Notes: generated from the letters alone by a model not told the origin. A stretch of 64,000 nucleotides of DNA from an uncultured Alphaproteobacteria bacterium (GCA_937923625.1 CALDTV010000009.1:109538-173537), one strand, 5' to 3'; shown: positions 1-8,498, counted from the stretch's first letter. Program-made: numbers and translations.

Positions 1-1298
1 CTTATTGCTTGGCTTACCGTATTTAACAACACGGTAATTTGCGCATGTGTTGCTAAAAAGCTTTGCTGCGCCGTCGCGCTTACCGTGTTTGCCGCCTCTT
101 GAAATAAGCTCGGCAAGGCAGGTAAAGGACTAATGACGAAATTCCCCATCGCCGACAGCTCCATAAAAGAAGCATATTTTACCTGCGCGTTGTCATGCTC
201 TTTTTGTGCCTCGTATTTTTCACGACTATCTTCTTGCAATTCCTCAAGAAGATTTTTTGTGCATTCTATAGAGCGTTCTTTTTTCTCAGGATCGAATAAA
301 CCAACGATATCTTTATCGTAATGTGCGCCGGCCTTTTCAAAAACCTCTTGCGTTCGTTCCGCATTTTTCCCCAATATCGCACCTTTTTTGTATGTCACCC
401 ATGAGTAAGGAATAACAACACCTGCCGTTAGCAACAACGTGCCATAATCCCCCAAATAAGGAAGCGATGTATCGCTATGGGCAATCGCTGTAACAATTGC
501 TGCCGCCCGTGTGACGCACGCAAACCCTTGCGACGAAGTGTTAATTAAACTTCCTGCTAGGTCACTGGTGGCGCGCCCCATCGCATGATGCGGCAACACT
601 GTTTCTTTATTTTTGGGCGCATCTACATCCACCTTACTTTGAAAAATAGAAACAAGGTTAGGGTTATCAATAAGCGCCTGATTAAATTGATTGCGCATCC
701 AAAAAGACATATCCCGCACAAGCTCTTTTTCTTTTTTCATGCGCATTTGGAAGGAGCCATAATTTACGCCAGCTGCCACCATAAATTTTGCCACACCTGG
801 CGTTGCATCTTTACCAGTGAAAAGGGAGCTAATGACATCTGCATATCCTTCCAACATAAAAACTAATGCACCGGCTGAAAACGTCGAATAAGCCGCAATT
901 GATAAAGCTGGTTTTATCGACGACTTTAATTGCTCCCCCGTAAAATAAGCCGCCATCGCACCGCGCACCGTTGTCATTTTCGCTAACGGGTGATCCTTAT
1001 CAACAATCGCTGTGTCTGTTGCTGTGCCACCGTTTACCGTTTGCCTTCGCTCCCGCCAATTCCAAAGGTTGTTCATGCGCATTTTTGCATGCTCATAAGG
1101 GTTTTTAATCCCCTTCGTGGCCTCATCCATATTGCTCGGGAAAACAGCCTCTCGGATACGGCGCATCGCCCCACCGCCGATGAATGGAATGCTTGAAACA
1201 GGTCTAGAGAGAATAGTAGAATCTTTTAAATAGCGTGCCCTGCGCCGCCAAAGACCACCATTGCCCCCCTTCCCCTCTTTCATTTCATCACCGCTCAT
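1..1298 (-). CDS. Unknown membrane-associated protein (3' end outside window)
   Basis: I do not recognise a family. The frame is open from an ATG at 1298 to base 1, giving at least 432 codons; the C-terminus lies outside the window. An AAAGG stretch about 12 bases upstream supports this start. The first 25 residues are glycine- and arginine-rich. Hydrophobic stretches lie near residues 130-150, 258-275 and 286-302, and a charged, probably helical segment follows near 335-390. The gene is divergent from dxs. The hydrophobic stretches suggest membrane contact, but no catalytic motif is visible, so no function is proposed. Confidence is for its being a real gene, based on sustained length and codon-like composition. 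Confidence 0.7.
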   Translation of the reverse strand, partial: MSGDEMKEGKGGNGGLWRRRARYLKDSTILSRPVSSIPFIGGGAMRRIREAVFPSNMDEATKGIKNPYEHAKMRMNNLWNWRERRQTVNGGTATDTAIVDKDHPLAKMTTVRGAMAAYFTGEQLKSSIKPALSIAAYSTFSAGALVFMLEGYADVISSLFTGKDATPGVAKFMVAAGVNYGSFQMRMKKEKELVRDMSFWMRNQFNQALIDNPNLVSIFQSKVDVDAPKNKETVLPHHAMGRATSDLAGSLINTSSQGFACVTRAAAIVTAIAHSDTSLPYLGDYGTLLLTAGVVIPYSWVTYKKGAILGKNAERTQEVFEKAGAHYDKDIVGLFDPEKKERSIECTKNLLEELQEDSREKYEAQKEHDNAQVKYASFMELSAMGNFVISPLPALPSLFQEAANTVSATAQQSFLATHAQITVLLNTVSQAI

Positions 1299-1481
1299 CT
1301 CATTAACCTTTTGTTAAACCTCTCATAAAAGCTTGCGCCTCATGATGGTGTTATGTCAATTTTTGTTGGTAAGCTGATGAAATATATAAATAATTCCACA
1401 GTGGTTAAAATATTAATCAATAGGATATTCGTACCAATTTTTCTGGCAATTCGCGTTGAACCCCGCTAAAACACTTTCATC

Positions 1482-3569
1482 ATGAGTGAAGCAAACGGCC
1501 ATAAAGACGCCCCCGAAGAAGATGAACAGACGAGCGCGTCCGACACGCCCCTGCTGGATCAGGTGACTATTCCAGCCGATATGCGCGGGTTTGACGATGC
1601 GCAATTGCGCCAACTGGCGGATGAGCTACGCACGGAAACAATTTCCGCGGTGTCCACCACGGGCGGGCATTTGGGGGCTGGCCTTGGCGTGGTGGAGCTA
1701 ACGACAGCCATTCACGCCGTTTTCAACACCCCCGAAGATCGCTTGATCTGGGATGTGGGGCATCAATGCTATCCTCATAAAATCCTCACGGGTCGCCGTG
1801 ACCGTATCCGCACCCTGCGTAAGGGTGGCGGGCTATCCGGTTTTACCAAACGCGCCGAGTCTGAATATGACCCCTTCGGCGCGGCCCACAGCTCCACCTC
1901 TATCTCCGCTGGCCTTGGCATGGCGGTGGCTAGAGATTTAAACAATGGATCGAGCCATGCGGATCGCCCTCCCGTTTACGGGCATGGCGAGGCTCATGCC
2001 GATAGGCATGTTATAAGCGTGATTGGCGATGGCGCGATGAGTGCAGGCATGGCCTATGAAGCCCTCAACAATGCTGGTGCGCTTAAAAGCAAGCTGATCG
2101 TGATTTTGAATGACAATAACATGAGCATCGCCCCGCCCGTTGGCGCGATGAGCGGTTATTTGACCAATCTTGTATCCTCTAAGCCCTATATCGGTGCGCG
2201 GGACATGGCGAAAAAAGTCGCCAATATGTTGCCGCCGCCCTTAAAAAACGCTGCTAAACGCGCCGAAGAAACCGCCCGCGCCGCTCTTGGGGGTGGCACA
2301 ATGTTCGAAGAGATGGGATTTTACTATATCGGCCCTGTCGATGGTCATGATATGGATCAGCTTCTGCCTATCCTGCGTAATATCCGCGACAATGTCACTG
2401 ACGGCCCTATATTATTGCACGCCATCACCAAAAAGGGCAAAGGCTACGCCCCCGCAGAACACAGCAAAGATAAAATGCACGGTGTCGCTAAATTCGACAT
2501 TGTCACTGGCGACCAATTTAAACCCAAATCCACCATCCCCACCTATACCAAAACCTATGCCAAGGCATTGATTGCCGAAGCCAAACAGGACGATAAAATT
2601 GTGGGTATCACCGCCGCCATGCCCGACGGGACTGGTATGGATTTATTCGGCTATGAATTCCCCGAGCGTATGTTTGATGTCGGCATTGCGGAGCAACACG
2701 CCGTGACCTTCGCCGCGGGGCTGGCCACCGAAGGCTATAAGCCATTTTGCACCATTTATTCCACCTTCTTGCAACGCGCCTATGATCAGGTCGTGCATGA
2801 TGTCGCGATTCAAAATTTACCCGTGCGTTTCATGATGGATCGTGCGGGGCTGGTCGGCGCGGATGGCTGTACCCATGCGGGCGCGTTTGATATCGCTTAC
2901 CTCGGTTGCCTACCCAATTTCGTGCTGATGGCCGCCGCGGATGAGGCCGAATTGATGCACATGGTCGCCACTGCCGCCGCCTATAATGACGGCCCCCTCG
3001 CGCTCCGTTATCCCCGCGGCGAAGGCACAGGCATAGAATTACCCGACCGCGGCGAAGTCATTGAGATTGGTAAGGGGCGCATAGTCCACACCTCAAACCC
3101 GTCATTGCGAGTCCCGAAGAATGAGGGGCGAAGCAATCCAGAATCTTCCAGTAACGCTCTGGATTGCCACGTTGCTGACGCGCCTCGCAATGACAAAAAA
3201 GAAAGTGTTGCGCTTCTGTCTTACGGCACGCGATTACAAGAATGCATGGCCGCCGCCAAGTTATTGGAGGCGGACGGCAAAACCGTCACCGTCGCTGATG
3301 CGCGTTTCGCCAAACCATTGGACGAAGACCTCATCCGCACCCTCGCCCAACATCACGGCACACTTATCACCATCGAAGAAGGCTCCGTTGGTGGTTTCGG
3401 CTCTTACGTGTTGGAATTCCTTGCGCGTGACGGCCTGCTGGATGGCGGAAATTTAAAAGCCCGCACCATGCACCTCCCCGACCTCTTCCAAGACCAAGAC
3501 GCCCCCGACAAACAATACGAAGAGGCGCAGTTGGTGGCGCAGGATATTGTGAAGAAGGCAACCACTTAA
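1482..3569 (+). CDS. dxs: 1-deoxy-D-xylulose-5-phosphate synthase with two in-frame insertions
   Basis: Condenses pyruvate and glyceraldehyde 3-phosphate to DXP, the first step of the MEP isoprenoid pathway and a precursor for thiamine and pyridoxal; cytoplasmic and TPP-dependent. Visible motifs are [10 protein letters not shown] (residues 60-69), the TPP motif GDGAMSAG (182-189) with NN at 196-197, and GIAEQHAV with the catalytic Glu at 404. At 695 aa it is longer than the usual 620-640. The excess maps to an extra segment near residues 155-175, just before the TPP motif, and a segment near 536-573, between the pyrimidine-binding and C-terminal domains. The second is an in-frame copy of the dispersed palindrome at 3101-3194. 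No clear ribosome binding site precedes the ATG, but the N-terminal motif [10 protein letters not shown] fits the family. Enzyme identity is very secure. Confidence 0.97.
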   Translation: MSEANGHKDAPEEDEQTSASDTPLLDQVTIPADMRGFDDAQLRQLADELRTETISAVSTTGGHLGAGLGVVELTTAIHAVFNTPEDRLIWDVGHQCYPHKILTGRRDRIRTLRKGGGLSGFTKRAESEYDPFGAAHSSTSISAGLGMAVARDLNNGSSHADRPPVYGHGEAHADRHVISVIGDGAMSAGMAYEALNNAGALKSKLIVILNDNNMSIAPPVGAMSGYLTNLVSSKPYIGARDMAKKVANMLPPPLKNAAKRAEETARAALGGGTMFEEMGFYYIGPVDGHDMDQLLPILRNIRDNVTDGPILLHAITKKGKGYAPAEHSKDKMHGVAKFDIVTGDQFKPKSTIPTYTKTYAKALIAEAKQDDKIVGITAAMPDGTGMDLFGYEFPERMFDVGIAEQHAVTFAAGLATEGYKPFCTIYSTFLQRAYDQVVHDVAIQNLPVRFMMDRAGLVGADGCTHAGAFDIAYLGCLPNFVLMAAADEAELMHMVATAAAYNDGPLALRYPRGEGTGIELPDRGEVIEIGKGRIVHTSNPSLRVPKNEGRSNPESSSNALDCHVADAPRNDKKESVALLSYGTRLQECMAAAKLLEADGKTVTVADARFAKPLDEDLIRTLAQHHGTLITIEEGSVGGFGSYVLEFLARDGLLDGGNLKARTMHLPDLFQDQDAPDKQYEEAQLVAQDIVKKATT
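1952..2010. repeat. Palindrome-rich extra segment inside dxs
   Basis: Contains three nested or adjacent inverted repeats: GCCATGC (1954-1960) with GCATGGC, CCCG-ttta-CGGG, and CATGCC-gata-GGCATG at the right end. It codes for residues that look like an addition compared with the usual DXS sequence between the ARDL and VISVIGDG motifs. It differs in sequence from the CGTCATTGCGAG family. I infer a second type of palindromic insertion, but normal length variation of DXS is possible. Confidence 0.4.
3101..3194. repeat. Dispersed palindromic repeat, copy A, in frame within dxs
   Basis: 94 bp from GTCATTGCGAG to CTCGCAATGAC, with inner arms GCAATCCAGA and TCTGGATTGC around a short loop. It keeps the dxs frame open and adds about 31-38 residues. 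This resembles the in-frame palindromic elements known from Rickettsia (RPEs). The outer ends match the six other copies in this window. Confidence 0.93.
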
Positions 3570-3580
3570 ACACCCCACAA

Positions 3581-3618
3581 CCGTCATTGCGAGGAATGAA
3601 ATGACGAAGCAATCTAGA
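3581..3618 (+). repeat. Palindromic repeat, copy B, left half
   Basis: Reads CCGTCATTGCGAG, then GAAGCAATCTAGA. It is the inverted partner of 4502-4533. The two halves bracket the gene at 3634-4482 instead of a short loop. Confidence 0.85.
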
Positions 3619-3633
3619 AAGTGAATTTTAGCA

Positions 3634-4482
3634 ATGAAGTTTTTAACTTACAACTTACTGATAATAATTATTTTCTTTTCGTATACTAATATCGCCAAAT
3701 CTAATGAACTTCCAACATTAGGCTTAGTTTACAACACTCAAGAAACGTTTTCGTTGAGTTATAATTGCAAAAACTTATCAAAAAATTCTATTGAATGTGA
3801 TTTCATACAAACATTTGTTAGGCAAAAATCGACTGCAAAAGATTTAATTAAAAACCTTCAAAATATAGACATAGAATATAAGAATTTTTCTAATGATATT
3901 GTAGAAAGTGACAAAACATGCAGTATGATTAAAGCTTCAATTAATTCCTTAAAGGGTAAAATCTCTTTAGAAGAAGCTTCCAAAAGCAAAGGAATTACCG
4001 ATAAGAAAAAGTTTATTGAGACAATGAAATCTTATTCAGAAGAAAAGAAAAAAGATTTAATAAATACCTTAAACCCTCTTTTAGCTTTTTGCAAAACTCC
4101 CTCAAAAAAGAACTACGAAAATATGATTAAAAGCTCGCACGAAAAAGACTTAAAGACATGCAGAGTAGGATCTTTTAAATTTACACAGAAATTTACCCTT
4201 ATAGGAGAGCCTCAATCAAAAAATAGAACGTGGGTTGTAGATTCCAAAGCTTCGGGTCCATGTGGTGTAATACAACTTTCAAGATTTGAACCTGAGTTTA
4301 TTAAAATAGAAGACAGTGAATATATCCATTGGAATTATATAGCAAAAAAAGCAGTTACAAATCCAAATGGTGACGCCATTCTTTTAGAATGTTCTGTACT
4401 AGACGAAAATGAATATAAATATAGCTGGCGAAGCGAAGAATATTTAAAAAATTGCAAATATATTGAATTCTCTAATTTCTAG
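3634..4482 (+). CDS. AT-rich secreted protein of unknown function, cargo between repeat halves
   Basis: No family recognised. The 282-residue product starts with a signal peptide (basic start, hydrophobic core IIIIFF, probable cleavage after IAKS near residue 23), so it is probably periplasmic. Eight or more cysteines are scattered through the mature protein, several in CK or CS contexts, which would suit disulphides. The middle third is lysine-rich and probably helical. The gene is visibly much more AT-rich than dxs upstream and uses A/T-ending codons throughout, a sign of transfer. It lies exactly between the two inverted halves of a palindromic repeat (3581-3618 and 4502-4533), suggesting arrival with, or inside, that element. 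No toxin or enzyme motif is visible. Confidence 0.8.
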   Translation: MKFLTYNLLIIIIFFSYTNIAKSNELPTLGLVYNTQETFSLSYNCKNLSKNSIECDFIQTFVRQKSTAKDLIKNLQNIDIEYKNFSNDIVESDKTCSMIKASINSLKGKISLEEASKSKGITDKKKFIETMKSYSEEKKKDLINTLNPLLAFCKTPSKKNYENMIKSSHEKDLKTCRVGSFKFTQKFTLIGEPQSKNRTWVVDSKASGPCGVIQLSRFEPEFIKIEDSEYIHWNYIAKKAVTNPNGDAILLECSVLDENEYKYSWRSEEYLKNCKYIEFSNF

Positions 4483-4501
4483 TACTATTTAAGAAAAAGG
4501 C

Positions 4502-4533
4502 TCCAGATTGCTTCGCATTGCTCGCAATGACGG
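4502..4533 (-). repeat. Palindromic repeat, copy B, right half
   Basis: Reads TCCAGATTGCTTCG, then CTCGCAATGACGG. Its reverse complement matches 3581-3618 nearly base for base apart from a 6-base gap. Confidence 0.85.
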
Positions 4534-4549
4534 CTATTATAATTCCATT

Positions 4550-4594
4550 CGTAATTACGAGGAAGCCGATAGGCTGACGCGGCAAACTAGAGAT
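4550..4594 (+). repeat. Palindromic repeat, copy C, left half (diverged)
   Basis: Reads CGTAATTACGAGGA, then GACGCGGCAAACTAGA. It is the diverged inverted partner of 4935-4969, across the GIY-YIG gene. Confidence 0.75.
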
Positions 4595-4627
4595 TAGCAA
4601 TACCTTTGTAATCATATTAATAAAAAC

Positions 4628-4918
4628 ATGAAACAACCTGCCATCTACATCATCACCAACGCCTCTCATAAAACCCTTTATACGGGCGTTACCTCCAATC
4701 TTGTGCAAAGAATTTATCAGCATAAAAATAAAATGATCGATGGTTTTTCGGCAAAATATAACTGTAACAAATTAGTTTATTTTGAAATCTTTACTGACAT
4801 GGAAAATGCTATCTTGAGAGAGAAACAAATCAAAGGTGGTTCGCGTCAAAAGAAGATTGATTTGATTGAAAAGCTAAATCCAAAGTGGTTGGATTTATAT
4901 GATGATATTTGCCAGTGA
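4628..4918 (+). CDS. GIY-YIG family endonuclease, small single-domain
   Basis: A 96-residue stand-alone GIY-YIG nuclease of the small UvrC-N-like/YhbQ-like group. Visible are the first strand AIYIITN with Tyr7, the YTG at 18-20 that stands for YIG, Arg28 in LVQRIYQHK, and the REKQIKG block with the likely metal-binding Glu65. It ends at NPKWLDLYDD, a typical C-terminus for these small proteins. The family cuts DNA, and some members act as homing or repair-type nucleases. The gene lies between the left (4550-4594) and right (4935-4969) inverted halves of a dispersed palindromic repeat, and next to another repeat with cargo. I infer that it may help mobilise or maintain the repeat; the sequence does not prove this. 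Family assignment is secure, biological role is not. Confidence 0.9.
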   Translation: MKQPAIYIITNASHKTLYTGVTSNLVQRIYQHKNKMIDGFSAKYNCNKLVYFEIFTDMENAILREKQIKGGSRQKKIDLIEKLNPKWLDLYDDICQ

Positions 4919-4934
4919 CGCCACTAATGAAATT

Positions 4935-4969
4935 AGATTGCCGCGTCGCTTCGCTCCTCGCAATGACGG
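4935..4969 (-). repeat. Palindromic repeat, copy C, right half
   Basis: Reads AGATTGCCGCGTCGCTTCG, then CTCCTCGCAATGACGG. Its reverse complement is a good consensus left end. It lies 16 bases after the endonuclease stop codon. Confidence 0.88.
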
Positions 4970-4984
4970 AGGTTTTTTAAAATA

Positions 4985-5013
4985 TTGACAACACAGGAAA
5001 ATAATCCTATATT
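4985..5013 (+). promoter_or_regulatory. Promoter for the 5019 gene, leaderless type
   Basis: TTGACA (4985-4990), a 17-base spacer, then TATATT (5008-5013). Only 5 bases separate the -10 box from the ATG at 5019, so transcription should start at about the start codon. Confidence 0.7.
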
Positions 5014-5018
5014 GGATT

Positions 5019-5495
5019 ATGACTGATGATGACCAAACGGCTATGATGCTGCCACAACGCATTGCTTCTTTGAAAGAAAACCTTAACCAATATGAGCGTG
5101 ACGCCATCATAAGGCGTGAAGCGGAGGCCAATGCCACCGCCGCCGCCAAAGAGAACCCCATGGCGGTGCTTAAATCTGCTTTGGCGCAATCTTTGGTGCC
5201 TGAAAAGAATGGGGCGGATATGTTGAAGAAACAGATGGCGACGCTCGATACGTTGTTTGACCATGTTGTTCAAGATTACGCGAACAAAAAGCACGGTGTT
5301 GGCGGTTATAACCAGACAGATCGGCTTGATCTTATTTTGCGTCTGCAATCACGTTGCGCCAGCACGGCGCGGACGTTGTCGTCGATGGATTATATGAAAT
5401 CATTGCAGGCCTGCGCCGCGCCCGCGATGCGTGATTTGAGCCTTGGGGGCACCCCCCACCCCCCTCAAAATGACGAACAAACTGAAGGAATGTAA
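5019..5495 (+). CDS. Unknown cytoplasmic protein
   Basis: No family recognised. The 158-residue product has no signal peptide or membrane segment. It is rich in alanine and charged residues, with probable amphipathic helices at residues 8-45 and 55-95. A strong promoter ends 5 bases before the ATG. The stop codon is followed after 2 bases by the start of the broken gene at 5498, so the two form an operon. A large helical protein next to a small basic WPPERRKAQ-type protein occurs in accessory regions, but I cannot name the system. Confidence 0.65.
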   Translation: MTDDDQTAMMLPQRIASLKENLNQYERDAIIRREAEANATAAAKENPMAVLKSALAQSLVPEKNGADMLKKQMATLDTLFDHVVQDYANKKHGVGGYNQTDRLDLILRLQSRCASTARTLSSMDYMKSLQACAAPAMRDLSLGGTPHPPQNDEQTEGM

Positions 5496-5497
5496 AA

Positions 5498-5758
5498 ATG
5501 CCAAAAGAATCAAAGGGTTGGCCACCCGAAAGGCGCAAAGCCCAAGCCGCACGTGCCAAAAAACAGCAACCGTGACTAAAATCAACGGGGCCAAAGACCG
5601 CGGCGGGGAAAGAAACCATCAAGAATAACGCCATCAAGCACGGCTTTCGCAGTGCGGATTATGCGGAGCTTTTGCGGCTGTTAAAAACGCAGGCAACTCT
5701 TGAGGCCGCCCTAGAAGCTGCCCATGAAGCCACCTTTGTGGAATCATTGAATCCTTGA
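5498..5758 (+). pseudogene. Small basic protein gene interrupted by an in-frame TGA
   Basis: An ATG at 5498 (2 bases after the previous stop) opens a frame beginning MPKESKGWPPERRKAQ. The frame meets TGA at codon 26 (5573-5575) and then continues open to a second TGA at 5756-5758, reading STGPKTAAGK and IKHGFRSADYAELL. From memory, related small proteins read KPW followed by TTGPKT at this place, so the TGA stands where a Trp codon (TGG) is expected: a single-base nonsense change. Either the gene is recently inactivated or the stop is a sequencing error. The general function of the family is unknown to me. Confidence 0.7.
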
Positions 5759-5770
5759 TAGGGTTGGTGC

Positions 5771-6451
5771 ATGACATTGCAACGCCCCACAATTGTAATT
5801 TTTGATATGGACGGCACGACCGTGCGCCACGTCAACCCCGTTTTGCTCTCCACGTTGGAATGGTTGGACAATGCCATTTATACTATAACGCGGGTATTTA
5901 AACGCCGCAAAAAAATTAAAGATGTGTCGCGCCATCCTGTGGGCACGCGGGGGTTATTGGTGCATCGTTTAATGCATAAATTCCGCCGTAAATCTGTCGA
6001 TCAAATCGTCCAGCCCTGCCCCGGCATTTATCCTTTGTTAGAATATTTAAAAAGCCAAAATATTCGGCTTGCGTTGGCGAGCAATGGGTTGGGCAAGGGG
6101 TATGGTCACGATATTTTAGAAAAATTTGATTTGGCCAAATATTTTGAAGTGGAATTATTTCGCGAAGATGTGCAGAAATCAAAACCCCATCCCGATGGTA
6201 TTTTGCGGGTGTTGAATAAGTTAGAAAAAACCCCAGAAGCCAGCGATATAATCTGGCATATTGGTGATCGGCGCAAGGACATAAAGGCCGCAATGGCGGC
6301 AGATAAATTATCCAAATGTACGGTCATGCCCTTTGCCTATGGGTTGGATGCGACGTTTGAGATTTTAAAAAACAACCTTGGGAATGATCGTATCATCATG
6401 AGCTATCTTGATTTTCATCAAACATTGTTGGAGCAGTTTGATGAAATATAA
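5771..6451 (+). CDS. HAD-superfamily hydrolase (phosphatase-like)
   Basis: A 226-residue haloacid dehalogenase-like hydrolase. Motif I is FDMDGTT near residues 11-17 (nucleophile Asp and acid/base Asp present), motif II is ALASNG, motif III is the Lys in KSKPHPDG, and motif IV is GDRRKD. A cap region with a basic stretch, VFKRRKKIKD, lies between motifs I and II. The family hydrolyses small phosphoesters; the substrate cannot be read from sequence. The gene starts 12 bases after the broken gene and ends just before a palindromic repeat (copy D). Confidence 0.88.
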   Translation: MTLQRPTIVIFDMDGTTVRHVNPVLLSTLEWLDNAIYTITRVFKRRKKIKDVSRHPVGTRGLLVHRLMHKFRRKSVDQIVQPCPGIYPLLEYLKSQNIRLALASNGLGKGYGHDILEKFDLAKYFEVELFREDVQKSKPHPDGILRVLNKLEKTPEASDIIWHIGDRRKDIKAAMAADKLSKCTVMPFAYGLDATFEILKNNLGNDRIIMSYLDFHQTLLEQFDEI

Positions 6452-6460
6452 AATAGATAT

Positions 6461-6588
6461 TGTCATTGCGAGAGAACGAAGTGAGTGCGGCAATCTTTTG
6501 CCAAAAACAAAAAATAAGAACAACGCACAAAAAATCGAACGATAAGAGCGGCGCAAAATTGCTTCGTTGTTTCACGCCGCGCAATGGA
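6461..6588. repeat. Palindromic repeat, copy D (degenerate, long loop)
   Basis: The left arm TGTCATTGCGAG ... GCGGCAAT (6461-6494) is separated by about 60 AT-rich bases from a diverged right arm, AAATTGCTTCG ... CGCGCAATGG (6556-6588). It lies between the convergent HAD and sppA genes and may act as a shared terminator. Confidence 0.75.
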
Positions 6589-6599
6589 TCAATATAAGT

Positions 6600-8498
6600 T
6601 TAACGCACAAATTCAAGATTGGAGTCATAGATGATTGTTGGCTCTTCTTGTACCAATTGCGCCTGTGTCATCACACCACGGAATTTTTTAAACCATGCTG
6701 TGTCAACACCAATGCTGTTGGCCAAAAATTTCCCAAGGGAAACCTCTTGCCCCAATAAGCTTAAGAAGCGTTCCACGCCATTTAGGTCACGCGGCATTTT
6801 GATCACGTTTAAATTCTCGCGGCTTTTATCTTCGCCGCCCAAAACTTTAGCGGTATATTCCAACGCATCTTCCAACCCGCCAAGGTCGTCGACCAATTTG
6901 GCGTTACGCGCTTGCTCACCCGTAAAAGCGCGCCCTTTGGCGAAACGGCGGACATTCTCCATCGCAATTCCCCGTCCTTCGGACACGCGGGTTAAAAATT
7001 GTTCGTATGTTTCATCAATCAAAATATTCATGCGTTCCATGGCTTGGGCATCAAACGGTTCGTTGAATGACCAAATATCGGCGTTCTCGCCAATTTGTGG
7101 GCCTTCCCAATTCACCCCTAATTTTTTCCAAAGGTCTTGCGCTTGAAACTTACCCATCACCACCCCAATCGATCCCGTCAATGTGGCGGGCGTGGCATAA
7201 ATATAATCCGCATGTGTCGACAGCCAATAACCGCCAGACGCAGCCACGGGCCCCATGGAAATAATAACTTTCTTCCCCTTCTCCTGCGCCTTTACCAACG
7301 CGCGGCGAATGGTTTCGGACGCGGAAGGCGATCCCCCGGGACTGTCCACCCGAACGACAATGGCATCAATCGTGTCATCTTCATAAGCTTCGGTGATCGT
7401 CGCGCTAATTTCATCTGCGCCTGCGCTGGCTTGCGCGCTGGCGGTGTCCATGATCGCGCCGACAACATAAATAAGCGCAACATTATTTTTTGCGTTTATT
7501 TTATCAGTGCCCTTGGGTCGAGCCTGTTTTTTATTTGCCTTGGATTGCGCATAAGCCGCCAAATTAACAAGCTGGACAGTCTCATCCTCGGGGTCACCCT
7601 TGGCGGTTTGACGCATTTCAGCAACCATGACATCCGCATAATCAAGACGATCAATCAGCTTTTCTGCCACGGCTTCGGTGCCCGTTAAAATGGCTTTGTT
7701 CATCAAATCCGTCATGGCTTCTTGTGTGATTTCACGATCAAGGGCAATGCCGCCAAGCATTTGTTCGGTTAAATTTTCAAAAATTGAGGTCAAAACCGCT
7801 CTATTTTCATCGGAAATATTACTATTAGTGAAGTTCTCCATCGCGCTTTTAAATTCTTCGCGTTGTAAGAACTCCCCTGAAACACCAACTTTATCGAGCA
7901 GATCTTTGGCAAAGGGCATACGCGCATCAATACCCGAAACTGATACCATACCAACAGGCTGCATCCATATTTCGTCAAAAATACTGGCAAGGTAATATTG
8001 CGCCAAACCGCTGGCGCCTGAGGCATAAGAAGAAGCATAAATTTTTGTAAATTTTCCACTTTCTTGAAAACGCGCAATAGCCGCACGAAGCTCTTGAACA
8101 TGAGAAAGTGAAACGCCGCCACCTTTTAAGGTGAACACCAAACCACGGACACGATCATCATTTTTGGCTTTATCCAGCGTGTTAATCACATGACGTAAGG
8201 TCGGTTGATTAAAGGGAAAGGGTTCTAAAAAACTTGGCTGCGTTTGAAGTTCTGTTACGCCATTTTCAATTTTGAAAACAAGCACCATGTCATTGGGCAA
8301 AGCCTTCGCGGCGCTGCCACTGGCGATTTTGTTCAACAGGAAAACTGATATAAGTGTCGAGATCAAAACCATCGCACCCAAAGCCATACAAGCACGCTTA
8401 AGCACAGTCCAAATCATCGAAGGAATATTCCAGCGTTTTTTTGAAACTTCTTTTTCGCGTGATTTATTTTTATAAAAATATGATCCGATTTTTGACAT
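6600..8498 (-). CDS. sppA: Signal peptide peptidase SppA, long (67K) type
   Basis: A membrane-anchored serine protease that degrades released signal peptides. The 632-residue length fits the long type with two tandem peptidase S49 domains. One N-terminal transmembrane segment lies near residues 36-56. The N-terminal domain supplies the catalytic Lys, seen as Lys217 in EEFKSAMENF. The C-terminal domain supplies the nucleophile, seen as Ser421 in MGPVAASGGYW, after DSPGGSPSAS at 385-394. Both catalytic residues are present, so the enzyme should be active. AGGAT sits about 8 bases before the ATG. The gene is transcribed away from aroC with a 139-base gap. Confidence 0.95.
   Translation of the reverse strand: MSKIGSYFYKNKSREKEVSKKRWNIPSMIWTVLKRACMALGAMVLISTLISVFLLNKIASGSAAKALPNDMVLVFKIENGVTELQTQPSFLEPFPFNQPTLRHVINTLDKAKNDDRVRGLVFTLKGGGVSLSHVQELRAAIARFQESGKFTKIYASSYASGASGLAQYYLASIFDEIWMQPVGMVSVSGIDARMPFAKDLLDKVGVSGEFLQREEFKSAMENFTNSNISDENRAVLTSIFENLTEQMLGGIALDREITQEAMTDLMNKAILTGTEAVAEKLIDRLDYADVMVAEMRQTAKGDPEDETVQLVNLAAYAQSKANKKQARPKGTDKINAKNNVALIYVVGAIMDTASAQASAGADEISATITEAYEDDTIDAIVVRVDSPGGSPSASETIRRALVKAQEKGKKVIISMGPVAASGGYWLSTHADYIYATPATLTGSIGVVMGKFQAQDLWKKLGVNWEGPQIGENADIWSFNEPFDAQAMERMNILIDETYEQFLTRVSEGRGIAMENVRRFAKGRAFTGEQARNAKLVDDLGGLEDALEYTAKVLGGEDKSRENLNVIKMPRDLNGVERFLSLLGQEVSLGKFLANSIGVDTAWFKKFRGVMTQAQLVQEEPTIIYDSNLEFVR

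Noticed and set aside
1299..1481. TPP riboswitch upstream of dxs
   Set aside because: No THI-box sequence (CTGAGA ... ACCTGA) seen; the gap is AT-rich and only 180 bases.
3008..3612. Minus-strand and other-frame open frames across the dxs repeat
   Set aside because: They arise from the palindrome and from dxs codon bias; dxs itself is continuous.
5573..5575. TGA decoded as Trp genome-wide
   Set aside because: TGA is used as a normal stop at many genes here, including fabI and the second stop of this same frame.
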